From the NCBI RefSeq assembly GCF_002407205.1, contig NZ_CP023548.1, positions 1,512,501-1,576,500 on the forward strand: a stretch of DNA of 64,000 nucleotides. Reading direction: 5' to 3'. The notes under the pieces are model-generated. The model did not search any database and was not told the origin of the DNA. It was given only the letters and a program-made list of their open reading frames with translations. Each line of letters begins with the position of its first letter. The first letter of the stretch is position 1. Below are positions 18,446 to 27,200 of this stretch, one piece after another. The DNA comes from Rhodobacter sp. CZR27 (GTDB lineage Bacteria; Pseudomonadota; Alphaproteobacteria; Rhodobacterales; Rhodobacteraceae). A program made the translations under genes and the position numbers.

Positions 18446-19554
18446 GGATCGCGCAGCCGGTCCCGGGGGCCCTCGCGCAGCCTGCACAGGGACGCGAGCC
18501 GCGCGTCCGCGTGCTGATCGTCGATGATTCCGCCATGGTGCGGAAGGTGCTGTCGCTCGGGCTGTCGGCCGATCCCCGGCTCGAGGTGGTCGGCACGGCC
18601 TCGCATGCCGCCGCGGCGCGGGACTGCATGGCGGAGCTTCGCCCCGACGTGGTGACGCTCGACCTCGAGATGCCGCACATGGACGGGCTGACCTTCCTGC
18701 GCAGCTACATGGCGACCGCGCCCGTCCCCACGGTGGTGATCTCGTCGCTGACGCGCGAGAGCGGCGCGCTGGTGATGCGCGCGATGGAGGCGGGGGCGGT
18801 GGATATCGTCTCCAAGCCCTCGCTCGGCGTGGGCGAGGGGCTGCCCGCGATCATGTCCGACGTCTGTGCCCGGGTCTGGGCCGCCGCGCAGGCGCGGCCG
18901 GGCCTGCCCGGCGGAGCCGCGCCGGTGCTGCACTCGCCCGTGGCGCCCGAGGGCTGGGTCCACGCGGTCGGCGCCTCGACCGGCGGCGTGCAGGCGCTCA
19001 GCCGCATCCTGCCGCTCTTCCCGCCGCAGACGCCCGGCATCGTCATCGTGCAGCACATGCCGATGGGTTTCACCGCGCCTTTCGCGCAACGGCTGGACGC
19101 GATCTGCCAGATGCGGGTGCGCGAGGCGGTGGACGGCGACTTCGTGCTGCCCGGCCTCGTGCTGATCGCGCCCGGCGGCACGCGCCACATGGAGCTTCAG
19201 GCCGCGGCCCGCGGATACCGGGTGCGCCTCGTGCCGGGCGAGCCGGTCTGCTACTCGCGCCCCTCGGTCGATGTGCTGTTCAACTCGGTGGCGCGGCTCG
19301 CGGGTCCGCTGTGCTCGGCCGCCCTGCTGACGGGGATGGGCCGCGACGGCGCGGCGGGGCTGCTGGCGATCCGGCGCGCCGGCGGGCGCACCTTCGCGCA
19401 GGACGAGGCCAGCTCGGTCGTCTACGGCATGCCCCTTGCAGCACGCGACCTTGGCGCCGCCGAGGAGATCCTGACGCTCGACGACATCCCGGGCCGCATG
19501 GCCCAGGCCGCAGCGGCCGCCAGTCCGGCGCGCCGGGCTGCGGCCCATGAGTGA
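18442..19554 (+). CDS. cheB2: CheB2, receptor methylesterase response regulator
   Basis: 370 residues. The N-terminal receiver has acidic residues D28/D29, phosphoacceptor D74 (TLDLEMP) and the SKP lysine. The C-terminal methylesterase domain has catalytic Ser in GASTGG, His in VQHMP and Asp in GMGRDGA. It demethylates receptors when phosphorylated by CheA3. The 14-residue Pro/Ala-rich N-terminal extension before the receiver is unusual. Its end overlaps the possible early start of cheW4. Confidence 0.95.
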   Translation: MRIAQPVPGALAQPAQGREPRVRVLIVDDSAMVRKVLSLGLSADPRLEVVGTASHAAAARDCMAELRPDVVTLDLEMPHMDGLTFLRSYMATAPVPTVVISSLTRESGALVMRAMEAGAVDIVSKPSLGVGEGLPAIMSDVCARVWAAAQARPGLPGGAAPVLHSPVAPEGWVHAVGASTGGVQALSRILPLFPPQTPGIVIVQHMPMGFTAPFAQRLDAICQMRVREAVDGDFVLPGLVLIAPGGTRHMELQAAARGYRVRLVPGEPVCYSRPSVDVLFNSVARLAGPLCSAALLTGMGRDGAAGLLAIRRAGGRTFAQDEASSVVYGMPLAARDLGAAEEILTLDDIPGRMAQAAAAASPARRAAAHE

Positions 19555-19573
19555 CACGAGAGGAGACAGCGAC

Positions 19574-20086
19574 ATGGCCGAAGACCTGACCAGCACCGCC
19601 CGCGCCGAGGCCCAGCCGCTTTCGGACACGGACAACGTGGACGACATGTATCTGACCTTCGCGCTGGGGCCCGAGGAATACGGCGTGGGCATTGGCCGCG
19701 TCACCGAGATCGTGGGCATGCAGCGCATCATGGGCGTGCCGGACGTGCCCGCCTGGATCAAGGGCGTGATCAACCTGCGCGGCAAGGTGATCCCGCTGCT
19801 CGACGTGCGGCTGCGCTTCGGCATGCCCGAGCGCCTGTATGACGAGCGCACGGTGATCATCGTGCTAGACGTGGCGGATGCGCCGGTCGGCCTGATCGTG
19901 GACGGGGTGAGCGAGGTTCTCGACATCCTGCCGTCGCAGATCGACCGGCCGGGACAGTTCGGCCGTGGATCGAAAAGCCCGGTGATGGGCCTCGCGCGGG
20001 TGGGCGAGCGGGTGACGATCCTGCTCGATGCCGAGGTGCTGGTGGGCGACGACGATCTGGCGATCCCGGCCGACATGGTGGCCTGA
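19574..20086 (+). CDS. cheW4: CheW4, chemotaxis adaptor
   Basis: 170 residues. A variable N-terminus is followed by a complete CheW domain (~25-160) with YGVGIGRVTEIVG, the INLRGKVIPLLDVRLRFG core and DGVSEVL. It couples TlpT to CheA3/CheA4 in the cytoplasmic cluster. ATG 19574 is preferred because AGGAG lies 8 bases upstream. An in-frame ATG at 19547 overlaps cheB2 and would add 9 residues. Confidence 0.94.
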   Translation: MAEDLTSTARAEAQPLSDTDNVDDMYLTFALGPEEYGVGIGRVTEIVGMQRIMGVPDVPAWIKGVINLRGKVIPLLDVRLRFGMPERLYDERTVIIVLDVADAPVGLIVDGVSEVLDILPSQIDRPGQFGRGSKSPVMGLARVGERVTILLDAEVLVGDDDLAIPADMVA

Positions 20087-20089
20087 GAC

Positions 20090-20821
20090 ATGCGCGTGAT
20101 GATCTGCAACCAGAAGGGCGGGGTCGGCAAGACGACGACCGCGGCCAATCTCGGGGCGGCGCTGGCCCGCGCCGGCGGGGGCCGTGTGCTTCTGGTGGAC
20201 CTCGATCCGCAGATGCACCTGACCGCGAGCCTGGGACTTTCCGGCACAGAGGGTGGCTGGACCGTCGCCGACTGGCTTGCCGGGCGTCCGGGCCGGCCCG
20301 CGTCCGTGCCCGGCGAGGCGGACCTGTGGCTGGTGCCCGGCGCCCCCGAGCCGGTCGACATGCCCGAGGGCAGTGCCGATCCGGCGATGTGCGGCGCCGA
20401 CTGGCTGGTCATCGACGCGCCGCCGAACTGGTCGGGCGCCATCGCGCGGCTGATGCAGGGCGCCGATCTGGTGCTCTGCCCGCTGGAGCCGGATTTCCTC
20501 GGGCTTCAGGGCCTGAACCGTCTGTTGCGCACCATGCAGGCGGCGGGCCTCGACTGGAGCCGCCTGCGCCTGCTGGCCACGCGGGTTTCCGACCGCCTTG
20601 CCGTGCACCGCGAGGTGCGCGCCCGCCTCGCCGAGCGTTTCGGCGAGAGCTTCCTGCCCGTCGCGATCCGCACCTCGGTCAAGCTGGCCGAGGCGCCGGG
20701 ACGCGGCCGGACGATCTTCACCCATGCGCCGGGCAGCACCGGCGCGGCCGACCATGCGGAGCTTGCCCGCCTGCTGATGCAGGACGGGCGCCGCGCCAGA
20801 CGAAAGGGAACCAAGGCATGA
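20090..20821 (+). CDS. ppfA: PpfA (Slp), ParA-like partitioning ATPase for the chemotaxis cluster
   Basis: 243 residues, ParA/MinD family. The deviant Walker A KGGVGKTT is at 9-16, with LVDLDPQ (~36-42) and LVIDAPPN (switch region) after it. In R. sphaeroides this protein uses the nucleoid to space and segregate the cytoplasmic chemoreceptor cluster, guided by the N-terminus of TlpT, which acts like ParB. It sits directly upstream of tlpT and overlaps it by four bases (ATGA). All ATPase motifs look intact. Confidence 0.94.
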   Translation: MRVMICNQKGGVGKTTTAANLGAALARAGGGRVLLVDLDPQMHLTASLGLSGTEGGWTVADWLAGRPGRPASVPGEADLWLVPGAPEPVDMPEGSADPAMCGADWLVIDAPPNWSGAIARLMQGADLVLCPLEPDFLGLQGLNRLLRTMQAAGLDWSRLRLLATRVSDRLAVHREVRARLAERFGESFLPVAIRTSVKLAEAPGRGRTIFTHAPGSTGAADHAELARLLMQDGRRARRKGTKA

Positions 20822-22764
20822 CTCGCCGTCCGAACAAGGCCGCCGCGGCGCCGGCCGCCGCCTCTGCGCCGCGCCTGACCAACGATCCGCTCGACTGGCT
20901 GGAGGCGCCGGCGGAAGCCGCAGCGGCGGCGGAAGCTGCTCCGGCAGCGGAGCCCGAGGCGGCGCGGCCGACAGCCAAGCCGCGCGCCGCCCGGAAGGCC
21001 GCCCCTGCCGCGGCCGGCGAGGCCGCGGCGGCGATTGCAGCGCCCGCCCACGCCGGCCCGAGCGACATCGAGCGGCTGGTCGCCGACATGACCGCCATGG
21101 CCAATGCCCATGTGAAGGGGGATATCGCGCATTTCCTTGATCCGGCGGCCTATCCCGAGGGGCTTGGCGCCGCCGCGCGCATGGTCAACGAGATGGTGCA
21201 AAGCCACATCTCCACCATCTCCGAGGCGCTCGACTGCGTGCGCAGGATGGGCGCGGGCGATCTCGATGCGCCCGTGTCCCGCTTCCCCGGTGCCAAGTCG
21301 GCCGCGAATGACGCGATCGAGGCGGTCCGTGCGAACCTGCGCGGGGCACGCCAGTCGGCCGAGGAGGCGGACGCGCAGATCCATCGGCTTCTGGCCGAGG
21401 TGAAGGCGATGTCGGCGGCCCATGTCGCGGGCGATGTCGACGTGCGCATGAACGTCGCCGCCTATCCGCAGGACCTGGGCCAAGTCGCGGCGGCGCTGAA
21501 CGAGATGGTCGAGAGCCAGGTCCAGTCCATCGAGGAGGCCATTCGCTGCTTCGAGGCGATCGGCGAGGGCAACTTCGACGCGCCGATGCGCCAGTGGCCG
21601 GGCAAGAAGGTCATGGTGAACCGCGTCATCGACCGCTTCCGCGCCAACATGAAGGCGGTCACCGCCGAGGTCGCGATGCTGTCCGACAGCATCGTCGAGG
21701 GCCGGCTGGACCGCGAGGTGGACCTGTCCAAGTTCTCGGGCGACTTCGTCGAGATCGTGCGGTCCTTCGAGCGGACCTACGGCAGCCTGAACGGCGTGTT
21801 CCATTCGCTGTCGGTGCAGCTGGAGCAGACGGCGCAGACGGTGATGCAGGTCAGCCAGGCCTCGCAGTCGCTGGCTTCGAACTCGGCCATGCAGTCTTCG
21901 TCGGTCGACGAGGTCTCGGCCTCGGCCGAGGAGACCGACAGCCAGGTGAAGGCCAATGCCGCCGCCGCACGGTCGGCGAGCCTGCTGGTCGAGGGCGCCG
22001 CCAACGTCGCCGCCGAAGGCCGCGAGAAGGTGACCGAGATGGTGCAGGCGATGGAGGGCATCCGCCTCTCGTCGCAGGGCATCGCGAAGATCATCAAGGT
22101 GATCGACGAGATCGCCTTCCAGACCAACCTGCTCGCGCTCAACGCAGCCGTCGAGGCGGCCCGCGCGGGCCAGCATGGCCGCGGCTTTGCGGTGGTGGCG
22201 CATGAGGTGCGCAACCTTGCCGGCCGATCCGCCAAGGCCGCCCGCGAGACGTCCGAGCTGATCGAGGATGCGGGCAACCGGGTGCATGCCGGGGTGCGCA
22301 TCGCGACCGAGACCTCGCGCTCGTTCGTCTCGATCGTGGACGACATCGAGAAGGTGAAGATGCTGGTGCACGACATCGCGCGGGCCTCGGACGAGCAGAC
22401 CCGTGGCGTGGCGCAGATCTCCTCGGCCATCGGCGATGTGGCAAAGTCGGCGCTGTCGAACAGCCAGCAGGCGGACGAACTCGCCTCGTCGGCGACGCAG
22501 ATGCAATCGGCCGCCGAGGCGATGCGCACCGAGATCGGCCGCTTCAAGCTGCGCAAGGTCAAGGCTCAGGCACCGGCCGCCTTGCCCGCCCTTGAGGCGC
22601 TGCCGCCCGAGATGCTCGCGCAACTGCAGCAGATGGTGGCCGCACAGATGGGCCTTGGGGCTCGTCCGATCACCGCTCCACCCGCCGGTCCGGGGCGGGC
22701 GGGATCGAATGGCCACGCGCCCCACAGTGCCGACCGCGACGAGCGCGGCTTCGCAGATTTCTGA
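20818..22764 (+). CDS. tlpT: TlpT, soluble cytoplasmic chemoreceptor
   Basis: 648 residues with no membrane helix. Residues 1-85 are Ala/Pro/Lys-rich and disordered, the region known to contact PpfA. Residues ~90-320 contain three repeats with a GDLDAPV / GDVDVRM / GNFDAPM pattern that read as stacked HAMP-like modules. Residues ~330-580 form the MCP signalling coiled coil with the invariant tip around AFQTNLLALNAAVEAARAG. The Pro/Ala-rich C-terminal tail ends in a short acidic peptide (DERGFADF) that could tether CheR/CheB. It nucleates the cytoplasmic cluster. Confidence 0.94.
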   Translation: MTRRPNKAAAAPAAASAPRLTNDPLDWLEAPAEAAAAAEAAPAAEPEAARPTAKPRAARKAAPAAAGEAAAAIAAPAHAGPSDIERLVADMTAMANAHVKGDIAHFLDPAAYPEGLGAAARMVNEMVQSHISTISEALDCVRRMGAGDLDAPVSRFPGAKSAANDAIEAVRANLRGARQSAEEADAQIHRLLAEVKAMSAAHVAGDVDVRMNVAAYPQDLGQVAAALNEMVESQVQSIEEAIRCFEAIGEGNFDAPMRQWPGKKVMVNRVIDRFRANMKAVTAEVAMLSDSIVEGRLDREVDLSKFSGDFVEIVRSFERTYGSLNGVFHSLSVQLEQTAQTVMQVSQASQSLASNSAMQSSSVDEVSASAEETDSQVKANAAAARSASLLVEGAANVAAEGREKVTEMVQAMEGIRLSSQGIAKIIKVIDEIAFQTNLLALNAAVEAARAGQHGRGFAVVAHEVRNLAGRSAKAARETSELIEDAGNRVHAGVRIATETSRSFVSIVDDIEKVKMLVHDIARASDEQTRGVAQISSAIGDVAKSALSNSQQADELASSATQMQSAAEAMRTEIGRFKLRKVKAQAPAALPALEALPPEMLAQLQQMVAAQMGLGARPITAPPAGPGRAGSNGHAPHSADRDERGFADF

Positions 22765-22770
22765 CCGAGA

Positions 22771-22792
22771 CGCGCCGGGGCCGTCCGGCGCG
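22771..22792 (+). other. Perfect GC hairpin between tlpT and cheY6
   Basis: CGCGCCGG (22771-22778) pairs with CCGGCGCG (22785-22792) around a six-base loop, in the 51-base gap between tlpT and cheY6. There is no T-run, so a full terminator is unlikely. It could attenuate transcription or protect mRNA ends and so change the CheY6/CheA3 to TlpT ratio. Confidence 0.6.
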
Positions 22793-22815
22793 CCGCAACC
22801 TATCGGGAGTAAACC

Positions 22816-23220
22816 ATGCCCTACAACGTCATGATCGTGGACGATGCCGCCATGATGCGGCTCTACATTGCCAGCTTCATCAAGACCCTGCCGGATTTCA
22901 AGGTCGTGGCCCAGGCCGCCAACGGGCAGGAGGCGCTGGACAAGCTTGCCGCCCAGCCGAACGTGGACCTGATCCTGCTCGACATCGAGATGCCGGTCAT
23001 GGACGGGATGGAGTTCCTGCGCCACGCCAAGCTCAAGACCCGGGCCAAGATCTGCATGCTGTCCTCGGTGGCGGTCTCGGGCTCGCCCCATGCCGCGCGG
23101 GCGCGCGAGCTGGGCGCGGACGGGGTCGTCGCCAAGCCCTCGGGGACCGTCTCGCACGACCTCGAGGAGAAGACCGGTGACGAGCTGGCCCGCACCATGC
23201 GGACGCTGATGGCCGCCTGA
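22816..23220 (+). CDS. cheY6: CheY6, response regulator that stops the flagellar motor
   Basis: 134 residues, a single receiver domain. The acidic pair D9/D10, phosphoacceptor D56 (LLDIEMP), the conserved Ser in MLSSV and the AKP lysine are present. A short insertion near residues ~110-122 (SGTVSHDLEEKTG) is longer than in E. coli CheY. In R. sphaeroides CheY6 is the essential motor-stopping regulator and is phosphorylated by CheA3. It has a good ribosome site (GGGAG, 7 bases). Confidence 0.95.
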   Translation: MPYNVMIVDDAAMMRLYIASFIKTLPDFKVVAQAANGQEALDKLAAQPNVDLILLDIEMPVMDGMEFLRHAKLKTRAKICMLSSVAVSGSPHAARARELGADGVVAKPSGTVSHDLEEKTGDELARTMRTLMAA

Positions 23221-23247
23221 GGCGGACCTGCGGAGGGAGGTGACGCC

Positions 23248-26200
23248 ATGTCGGACGAAATGGACGAGATCTGGGCACTCTATGCGGATGACGGCGCGCA
23301 GGCGCTCGACGCGATGGAGGCCTCCCTCCTGGCGATCAAGGCGGGCGAGGATCCCGCCGCCCATGTGGGCGCGCTGTTCCGCGCGGTTCACACCTTCAAG
23401 GGCAACTCGCGCGTGCTGGGCCTTGCGACGGTCGAAAGCCGGGCGCACCTGTCCGAGGACCTGATCGGTCTGGTCCGGGACGAGGGCGTTCCGATGGATG
23501 GCGAGATCGTCGCGATCCTGCTCTTCGCCTCGGACGTGCTGCGGGCGATGCTGGAAGAAACCGCGGCGACGCGGGCCGACGTGGACCCGGGCGGCTCCGA
23601 GGACCTGATGGTCCAGCTGGCCGACAAGATCGCGCGGTGCAGGGCAGGGGGAGGTGCGGCGTCCGTGGCGCCGGCGGCCGTCCCTGAACCGGAACCCGCA
23701 CCCGCCCCGGCCGAGCCTGCCGCGCCCGCGGCGGCCGCTCCCGAGCCCGAACCGGAACCGCGCCCTGCTGCGGTGCCGGCGGCAGTCGAACCGCCGGCAT
23801 CCTCCGCAGCGCCCGTTCCCTCCGCCGAAGCCGCCGCGGCGCCGGCCGCGCCGCAACCGGCCCGGCAGATTGCCCGCCTTGCCGACGATCCGGCCTACCG
23901 GGCGATCTTTCGCGACATGGCGCAGGGTGCGCTGGACCGGTTCCGCAGCCAGATCCCGCGCTTCGGGGCCGAGCCGCAGCCGGCCGCGACCGCCGCGCGC
24001 AACGAGGCGGAAGGTCTTCGCCATGCGGCGCGCCAGATGGGGCTGGACGACTGGGAGGAAGCGCTGTCGGCCTTCCTGTCCGGCACGGCGGACCCTGAAA
24101 CGCTGTCGGCCCTTGTCCTGCGCCTGGATGACCTGATGGACGCGCCCCCGGCGGCCCCGCCGCGGCCGGCGGGCGACCGGCCCTTCTTCGACGTGATCGC
24201 CGAGCCGCTGACCCGTGTTGCCGGCATCGGCGTGCGGATTGCCACCGGCGAAAGCCCCGCGCCCGACGAACTTCCGACCGCGCTTGACCCGGCCCGCGCC
24301 GCCGCCGCCGCGCAGGGCTACGTCCGGGTGGTCGAGGCGCTCGACCAGCTTCTTCTGGCCAGCGGTGCCGAGGCGTTCCGCCAGGCGCAGCTGAAGCTTT
24401 ACGAGGAGTTGAGCGCGGTCGAGGCGGTGATGCCGGAGGCCGCCGCCGCGGCCGGGATCAGCCCGCGGCGGATGCTGCGGGCATGGTGTGCCGACCATGT
24501 CTTCGAGACGCTCTCGACGCTCGAGGGCGTGCTGAACACCCTGCGGACCTCGCGCAGCGACGCCGACTTCGGCCGCTTCGACCGGCTGATGCGGCTGGCC
24601 CACCATGCCTGCGAGCATCACGCGCTGGACACCGCCGCGCAGCTCGCCATGTCGCTCGTGGACCTGTTCAGCCGGGTGCATGCCAACGGCGCCACCCCGG
24701 ATGCGATGCTCGTACATATCGCGCGTGGCTTCATCGAGACCATCGAGGTCGCCTTCGACGCGCTGGAGCAGGGCGAGACGCCGGCGATGGAGATCCTCGA
24801 CCGGCTGTTCGAGGAGGCGGCGAACGTCTGCTTCGTCTCGGACGGGCTGATGACCGCGGGCGCGATCGAACGCCGGCTGGGCCTGCCCTCGGACTTCCAC
24901 CGCGTGCTTTCGCCCGAAAGCGTGCGCGCCGCGGCCGAGGAACTGGAAAAGGGCAAGCGCTTCTACATCATCCGCACCGACATCAACAGCGACGAGCGCA
25001 CGGCCGAGGCGCTGCTGGACTGGCTGAGCGGCGATCAGGCTCGCTCGATCACCAACGTCACGGTGTTCCGCGGCACCGACACGCTGTTCGACTTCCTGAT
25101 CTCGTCGCGTCTGGACGAGGCGGACATCATCGAGGCGCTGGTCCGCATGGACCCCTCGGGGCGGCGGCTGAAGCTGACGCAGGCGCTGCGCCCCTCGGCG
25201 GCCGAGCCGGAGCCGGTCGAGGTGCCCGGCGACGCGCCGCTCTCGCAGGGCGCCGCGATCACGCCCGAGATGCTCGAGACCATCGGCGAGATCTCGGCAA
25301 GCCAGGCGATGGTGCATCACCTGCTGGCGGGTCTCGCCGACAGCGATCTCGCCGACGAAATCGACGCGCTGATGCGCCAGTCCGGGGGCGACTGGATGGC
25401 GGCACGGCCCGCGGTGCGCGCCCTGCTCGACCGCCACGCCGAGCGGCTGCAGGAGATCGTGCAGGCCGAGACCGCGCTGACCGCGCAACTCGCCGCCCTT
25501 CAGGAAGAAACGGTGACATTGCGCGCCCGCCCTGCCAGCACGGTGCTGCGCCCGCTGCAGACCTTCGTCGAGACGCTGGCGCGCCGCAGTCGCCGCGAGG
25601 CGCGGCTGACCTCGGCGGGGGACGAACTCCCGCTCGACCTGTCGCTGCTCGAGCGGTTGCGCGGCCTCCTGCGCGGCCTCTGCGCGATCCGGCTGGAACG
25701 GCCCGAGACCGCGCCCACCGCGCTGCACGTCACGCTGCGCCGCGACGAGGAGCGCGTGATGGTGATGCTGCAGGACGATGGCGCGCCGCAGCCCGAGACG
25801 CCGGCGCTGGCCGAACTCGTCGCGGGGTTGAAGCGGATGAACGGCAGCTTCCGCGCCGTGCCGCTGCCGGGCGGGGGGATGCGGTTCCACATCGGGCTTC
25901 CGCTGTCGATGGTGGTGCTGGAAGGCATGGTCGTGGGTGTCGATGGCGTGCGCTACGTCGTGCCGGTTGATTCGATCCGCACCATCCTTCAGGTCGAAGC
26001 CTCGGCCGCGATGACCATCTCGGCCGCCGGAGGCCAGCGTGTGCTGCGGATCGGCGAGAACGAGATCGTGGCGGTGCACGGCCTGCGCGGCCACCCCCCC
26101 GAGGGTCGCCGCGACCGGCCCCGGCCCGCGGCGCGCCGGGTGTTCGTCATCCTCTGCACCGGCGGTCGCTCGGTCGCGGTGCCGGTGGACGAACTCGTGG

Positions 26201-26349
26201 GGCAGCAACTGGTGCTGCTCAGGCCGCTGCGCGGGGTTCTTTCGCGCCTGACGCATCTCACGGGGCTGGCATTGCTGGCCGGCGGCGACGTCGGGATGGT
26301 GCTGTCCGCCAACCGGATCTGCGAGCCCGCCCAGGCGGAGGCCGTCTGA
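23248..26349 (+). CDS. cheA3: CheA3, Hpt-P5 chemotaxis protein with kinase-partner and phosphatase roles
   Basis: 1033 residues. The N-terminal Hpt/P1 domain has phosphorylatable His48 in AVHTFKGNS. A Pro/Ala/Glu linker (~135-205) follows, then a ~650-residue helical middle region with no ATP-binding boxes. A CheW-like P5 domain sits at ~885-1025. The P3 and P4 kinase domains are absent. In R. sphaeroides CheA3 receives phosphate from CheA4, passes it to CheY6 and CheB2, and its middle region has CheY6-P phosphatase activity. It is the last cheOp3 gene, 27 bases after cheY6. Confidence 0.95.
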   Translation: MSDEMDEIWALYADDGAQALDAMEASLLAIKAGEDPAAHVGALFRAVHTFKGNSRVLGLATVESRAHLSEDLIGLVRDEGVPMDGEIVAILLFASDVLRAMLEETAATRADVDPGGSEDLMVQLADKIARCRAGGGAASVAPAAVPEPEPAPAPAEPAAPAAAAPEPEPEPRPAAVPAAVEPPASSAAPVPSAEAAAAPAAPQPARQIARLADDPAYRAIFRDMAQGALDRFRSQIPRFGAEPQPAATAARNEAEGLRHAARQMGLDDWEEALSAFLSGTADPETLSALVLRLDDLMDAPPAAPPRPAGDRPFFDVIAEPLTRVAGIGVRIATGESPAPDELPTALDPARAAAAAQGYVRVVEALDQLLLASGAEAFRQAQLKLYEELSAVEAVMPEAAAAAGISPRRMLRAWCADHVFETLSTLEGVLNTLRTSRSDADFGRFDRLMRLAHHACEHHALDTAAQLAMSLVDLFSRVHANGATPDAMLVHIARGFIETIEVAFDALEQGETPAMEILDRLFEEAANVCFVSDGLMTAGAIERRLGLPSDFHRVLSPESVRAAAEELEKGKRFYIIRTDINSDERTAEALLDWLSGDQARSITNVTVFRGTDTLFDFLISSRLDEADIIEALVRMDPSGRRLKLTQALRPSAAEPEPVEVPGDAPLSQGAAITPEMLETIGEISASQAMVHHLLAGLADSDLADEIDALMRQSGGDWMAARPAVRALLDRHAERLQEIVQAETALTAQLAALQEETVTLRARPASTVLRPLQTFVETLARRSRREARLTSAGDELPLDLSLLERLRGLLRGLCAIRLERPETAPTALHVTLRRDEERVMVMLQDDGAPQPETPALAELVAGLKRMNGSFRAVPLPGGGMRFHIGLPLSMVVLEGMVVGVDGVRYVVPVDSIRTILQVEASAAMTISAAGGQRVLRIGENEIVAVHGLRGHPPEGRRDRPRPAARRVFVILCTGGRSVAVPVDELVGQQLVLLRPLRGVLSRLTHLTGLALLAGGDVGMVLSANRICEPAQAEAV

Positions 26350-26396
26350 CCCACTCCTTCGGATGTAGCCTCCCCTGCCCAAAGAAAGCCGGCTGG

Positions 26397-26411
26397 GGGC
26401 ATCCGTATCGC
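26397..26411 (+). promoter_or_regulatory. Weak sigma-54-like element before the ORF at 26490
   Basis: GGGCATC-CGTA-TCGC followed by A has the correct spacing and keeps the GGCA and GC cores, but has several mismatches. It lies 79 bases before the next start. Low confidence; a match this loose could be chance in GC-rich DNA. Confidence 0.3.
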
Positions 26412-26489
26412 AATGCCGCGCGACGATTGATCGCCGGGCAGGGCAAGGGCACATTCCGTTCAACGTCAGCCACATCAAGGGGTTCCGCC

Positions 26490-27083
26490 ATGTTCTTTCC
26501 CGTCGAGGTCACCGGCCGCATTCCCTCGCTGACGCAGGCGCACCGCCGCGCGCTCGACCATGCCGAGGCGGTGCTGAAGCCCCTGACGAGGGCCGTCGCC
26601 GTTCCCGAGGCCACGCTTGCCGGCCTGCGCGTGGGCTTCATCGGCGATGCCGCCATCCCCGGTCTGGTCGGCCTCGTGCATGCCATGGGCGGCCGGGCCG
26701 AGACTGCCGTTCTTGACGGGCGCCGGCTGCCGGCGCACCGCCGTCCCGATGCCGTCGTCGTCTCCTGGCCCTCGACCACCGGGAACGAGACGGCCGAGTG
26801 GCAGCAGGTGGCGCTGATGCGGCTCGACAATCCGCGTCTGGTGGTGATCCTGCTCGACTGGTCGAAGGGCGGAATGTTCGTGCCCTGCCACGACCTGCGC
26901 ATCCCCCGCCGCGCCACGCGCGCCACGATCCGCTCGATCCTGTCCGAGCTGCGCCTGCTGCGCCGGGAACAGGCGCTTGCGGCCGAAACCGACGCCTCGG
27001 CCACCGTCCGCCCGCTGTTCCGTCGCGCCCGGGCGGCGGCCGTCGTCTCCGTGCCCTCCTATCCTTGCGCGAAGGCCGCCTGA
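26490..27083 (+). CDS. Unknown receiver-like protein between cheA3 and fliS
   Basis: 197 residues, no family recognised. Residues ~43-130 alternate hydrophobic strands and helices like a receiver or small Rossmann fold (LRVGFIG, then AETAVLDG, DAVVVSWP, LVVILLDW), but conserved phosphorylation aspartates are not where a receiver needs them. The rest is Arg-rich helix. It resembles the degenerate receivers found at the N-terminus of FleQ-type proteins, yet has no AAA+ or clear helix-turn-helix. ATG 26490 is used; the frame is open upstream. It lies between the chemotaxis operon and the fliS promoter, so a flagellar role is inferred from place only. Confidence 0.7.
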   Translation: MFFPVEVTGRIPSLTQAHRRALDHAEAVLKPLTRAVAVPEATLAGLRVGFIGDAAIPGLVGLVHAMGGRAETAVLDGRRLPAHRRPDAVVVSWPSTTGNETAEWQQVALMRLDNPRLVVILLDWSKGGMFVPCHDLRIPRRATRATIRSILSELRLLRREQALAAETDASATVRPLFRRARAAAVVSVPSYPCAKAA

Positions 27084-27134
27084 GACCGGGCGGCCCCGCC
27101 GCCGCCCCTTCGTCCCCCCTGCCGCGAAAATCGC

Positions 27135-27162
27135 TAAAAGTTCTTTCGGATCGGCCGTTTAA
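27135..27162 (+). promoter_or_regulatory. Sigma-28 (FliA) promoter before fliS
   Basis: TAAAAGTT, 11 bases, then GCCGTTTAA: the TAAA and GCCG blocks are 15 bases apart as in the sigma-28 consensus. It sits ~40 bases upstream of fliS in a locally A/T-rich stretch. It is the best sigma-28 match in the window. Confidence 0.75.
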
Positions 27163-27200
27163 TCCTCTGTAACCCAGCCGCTTCCGGAAGGAGACAGAGG

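Noticed and set aside
20506..26478. A 1990-codon open frame antisense to tlpT-cheY6-cheA3
   Set aside because: It mirrors the G/C-biased sense genes, is full of His/Arg/Gly low-complexity and has no family motif. Long antisense frames are expected in this GC-rich DNA.
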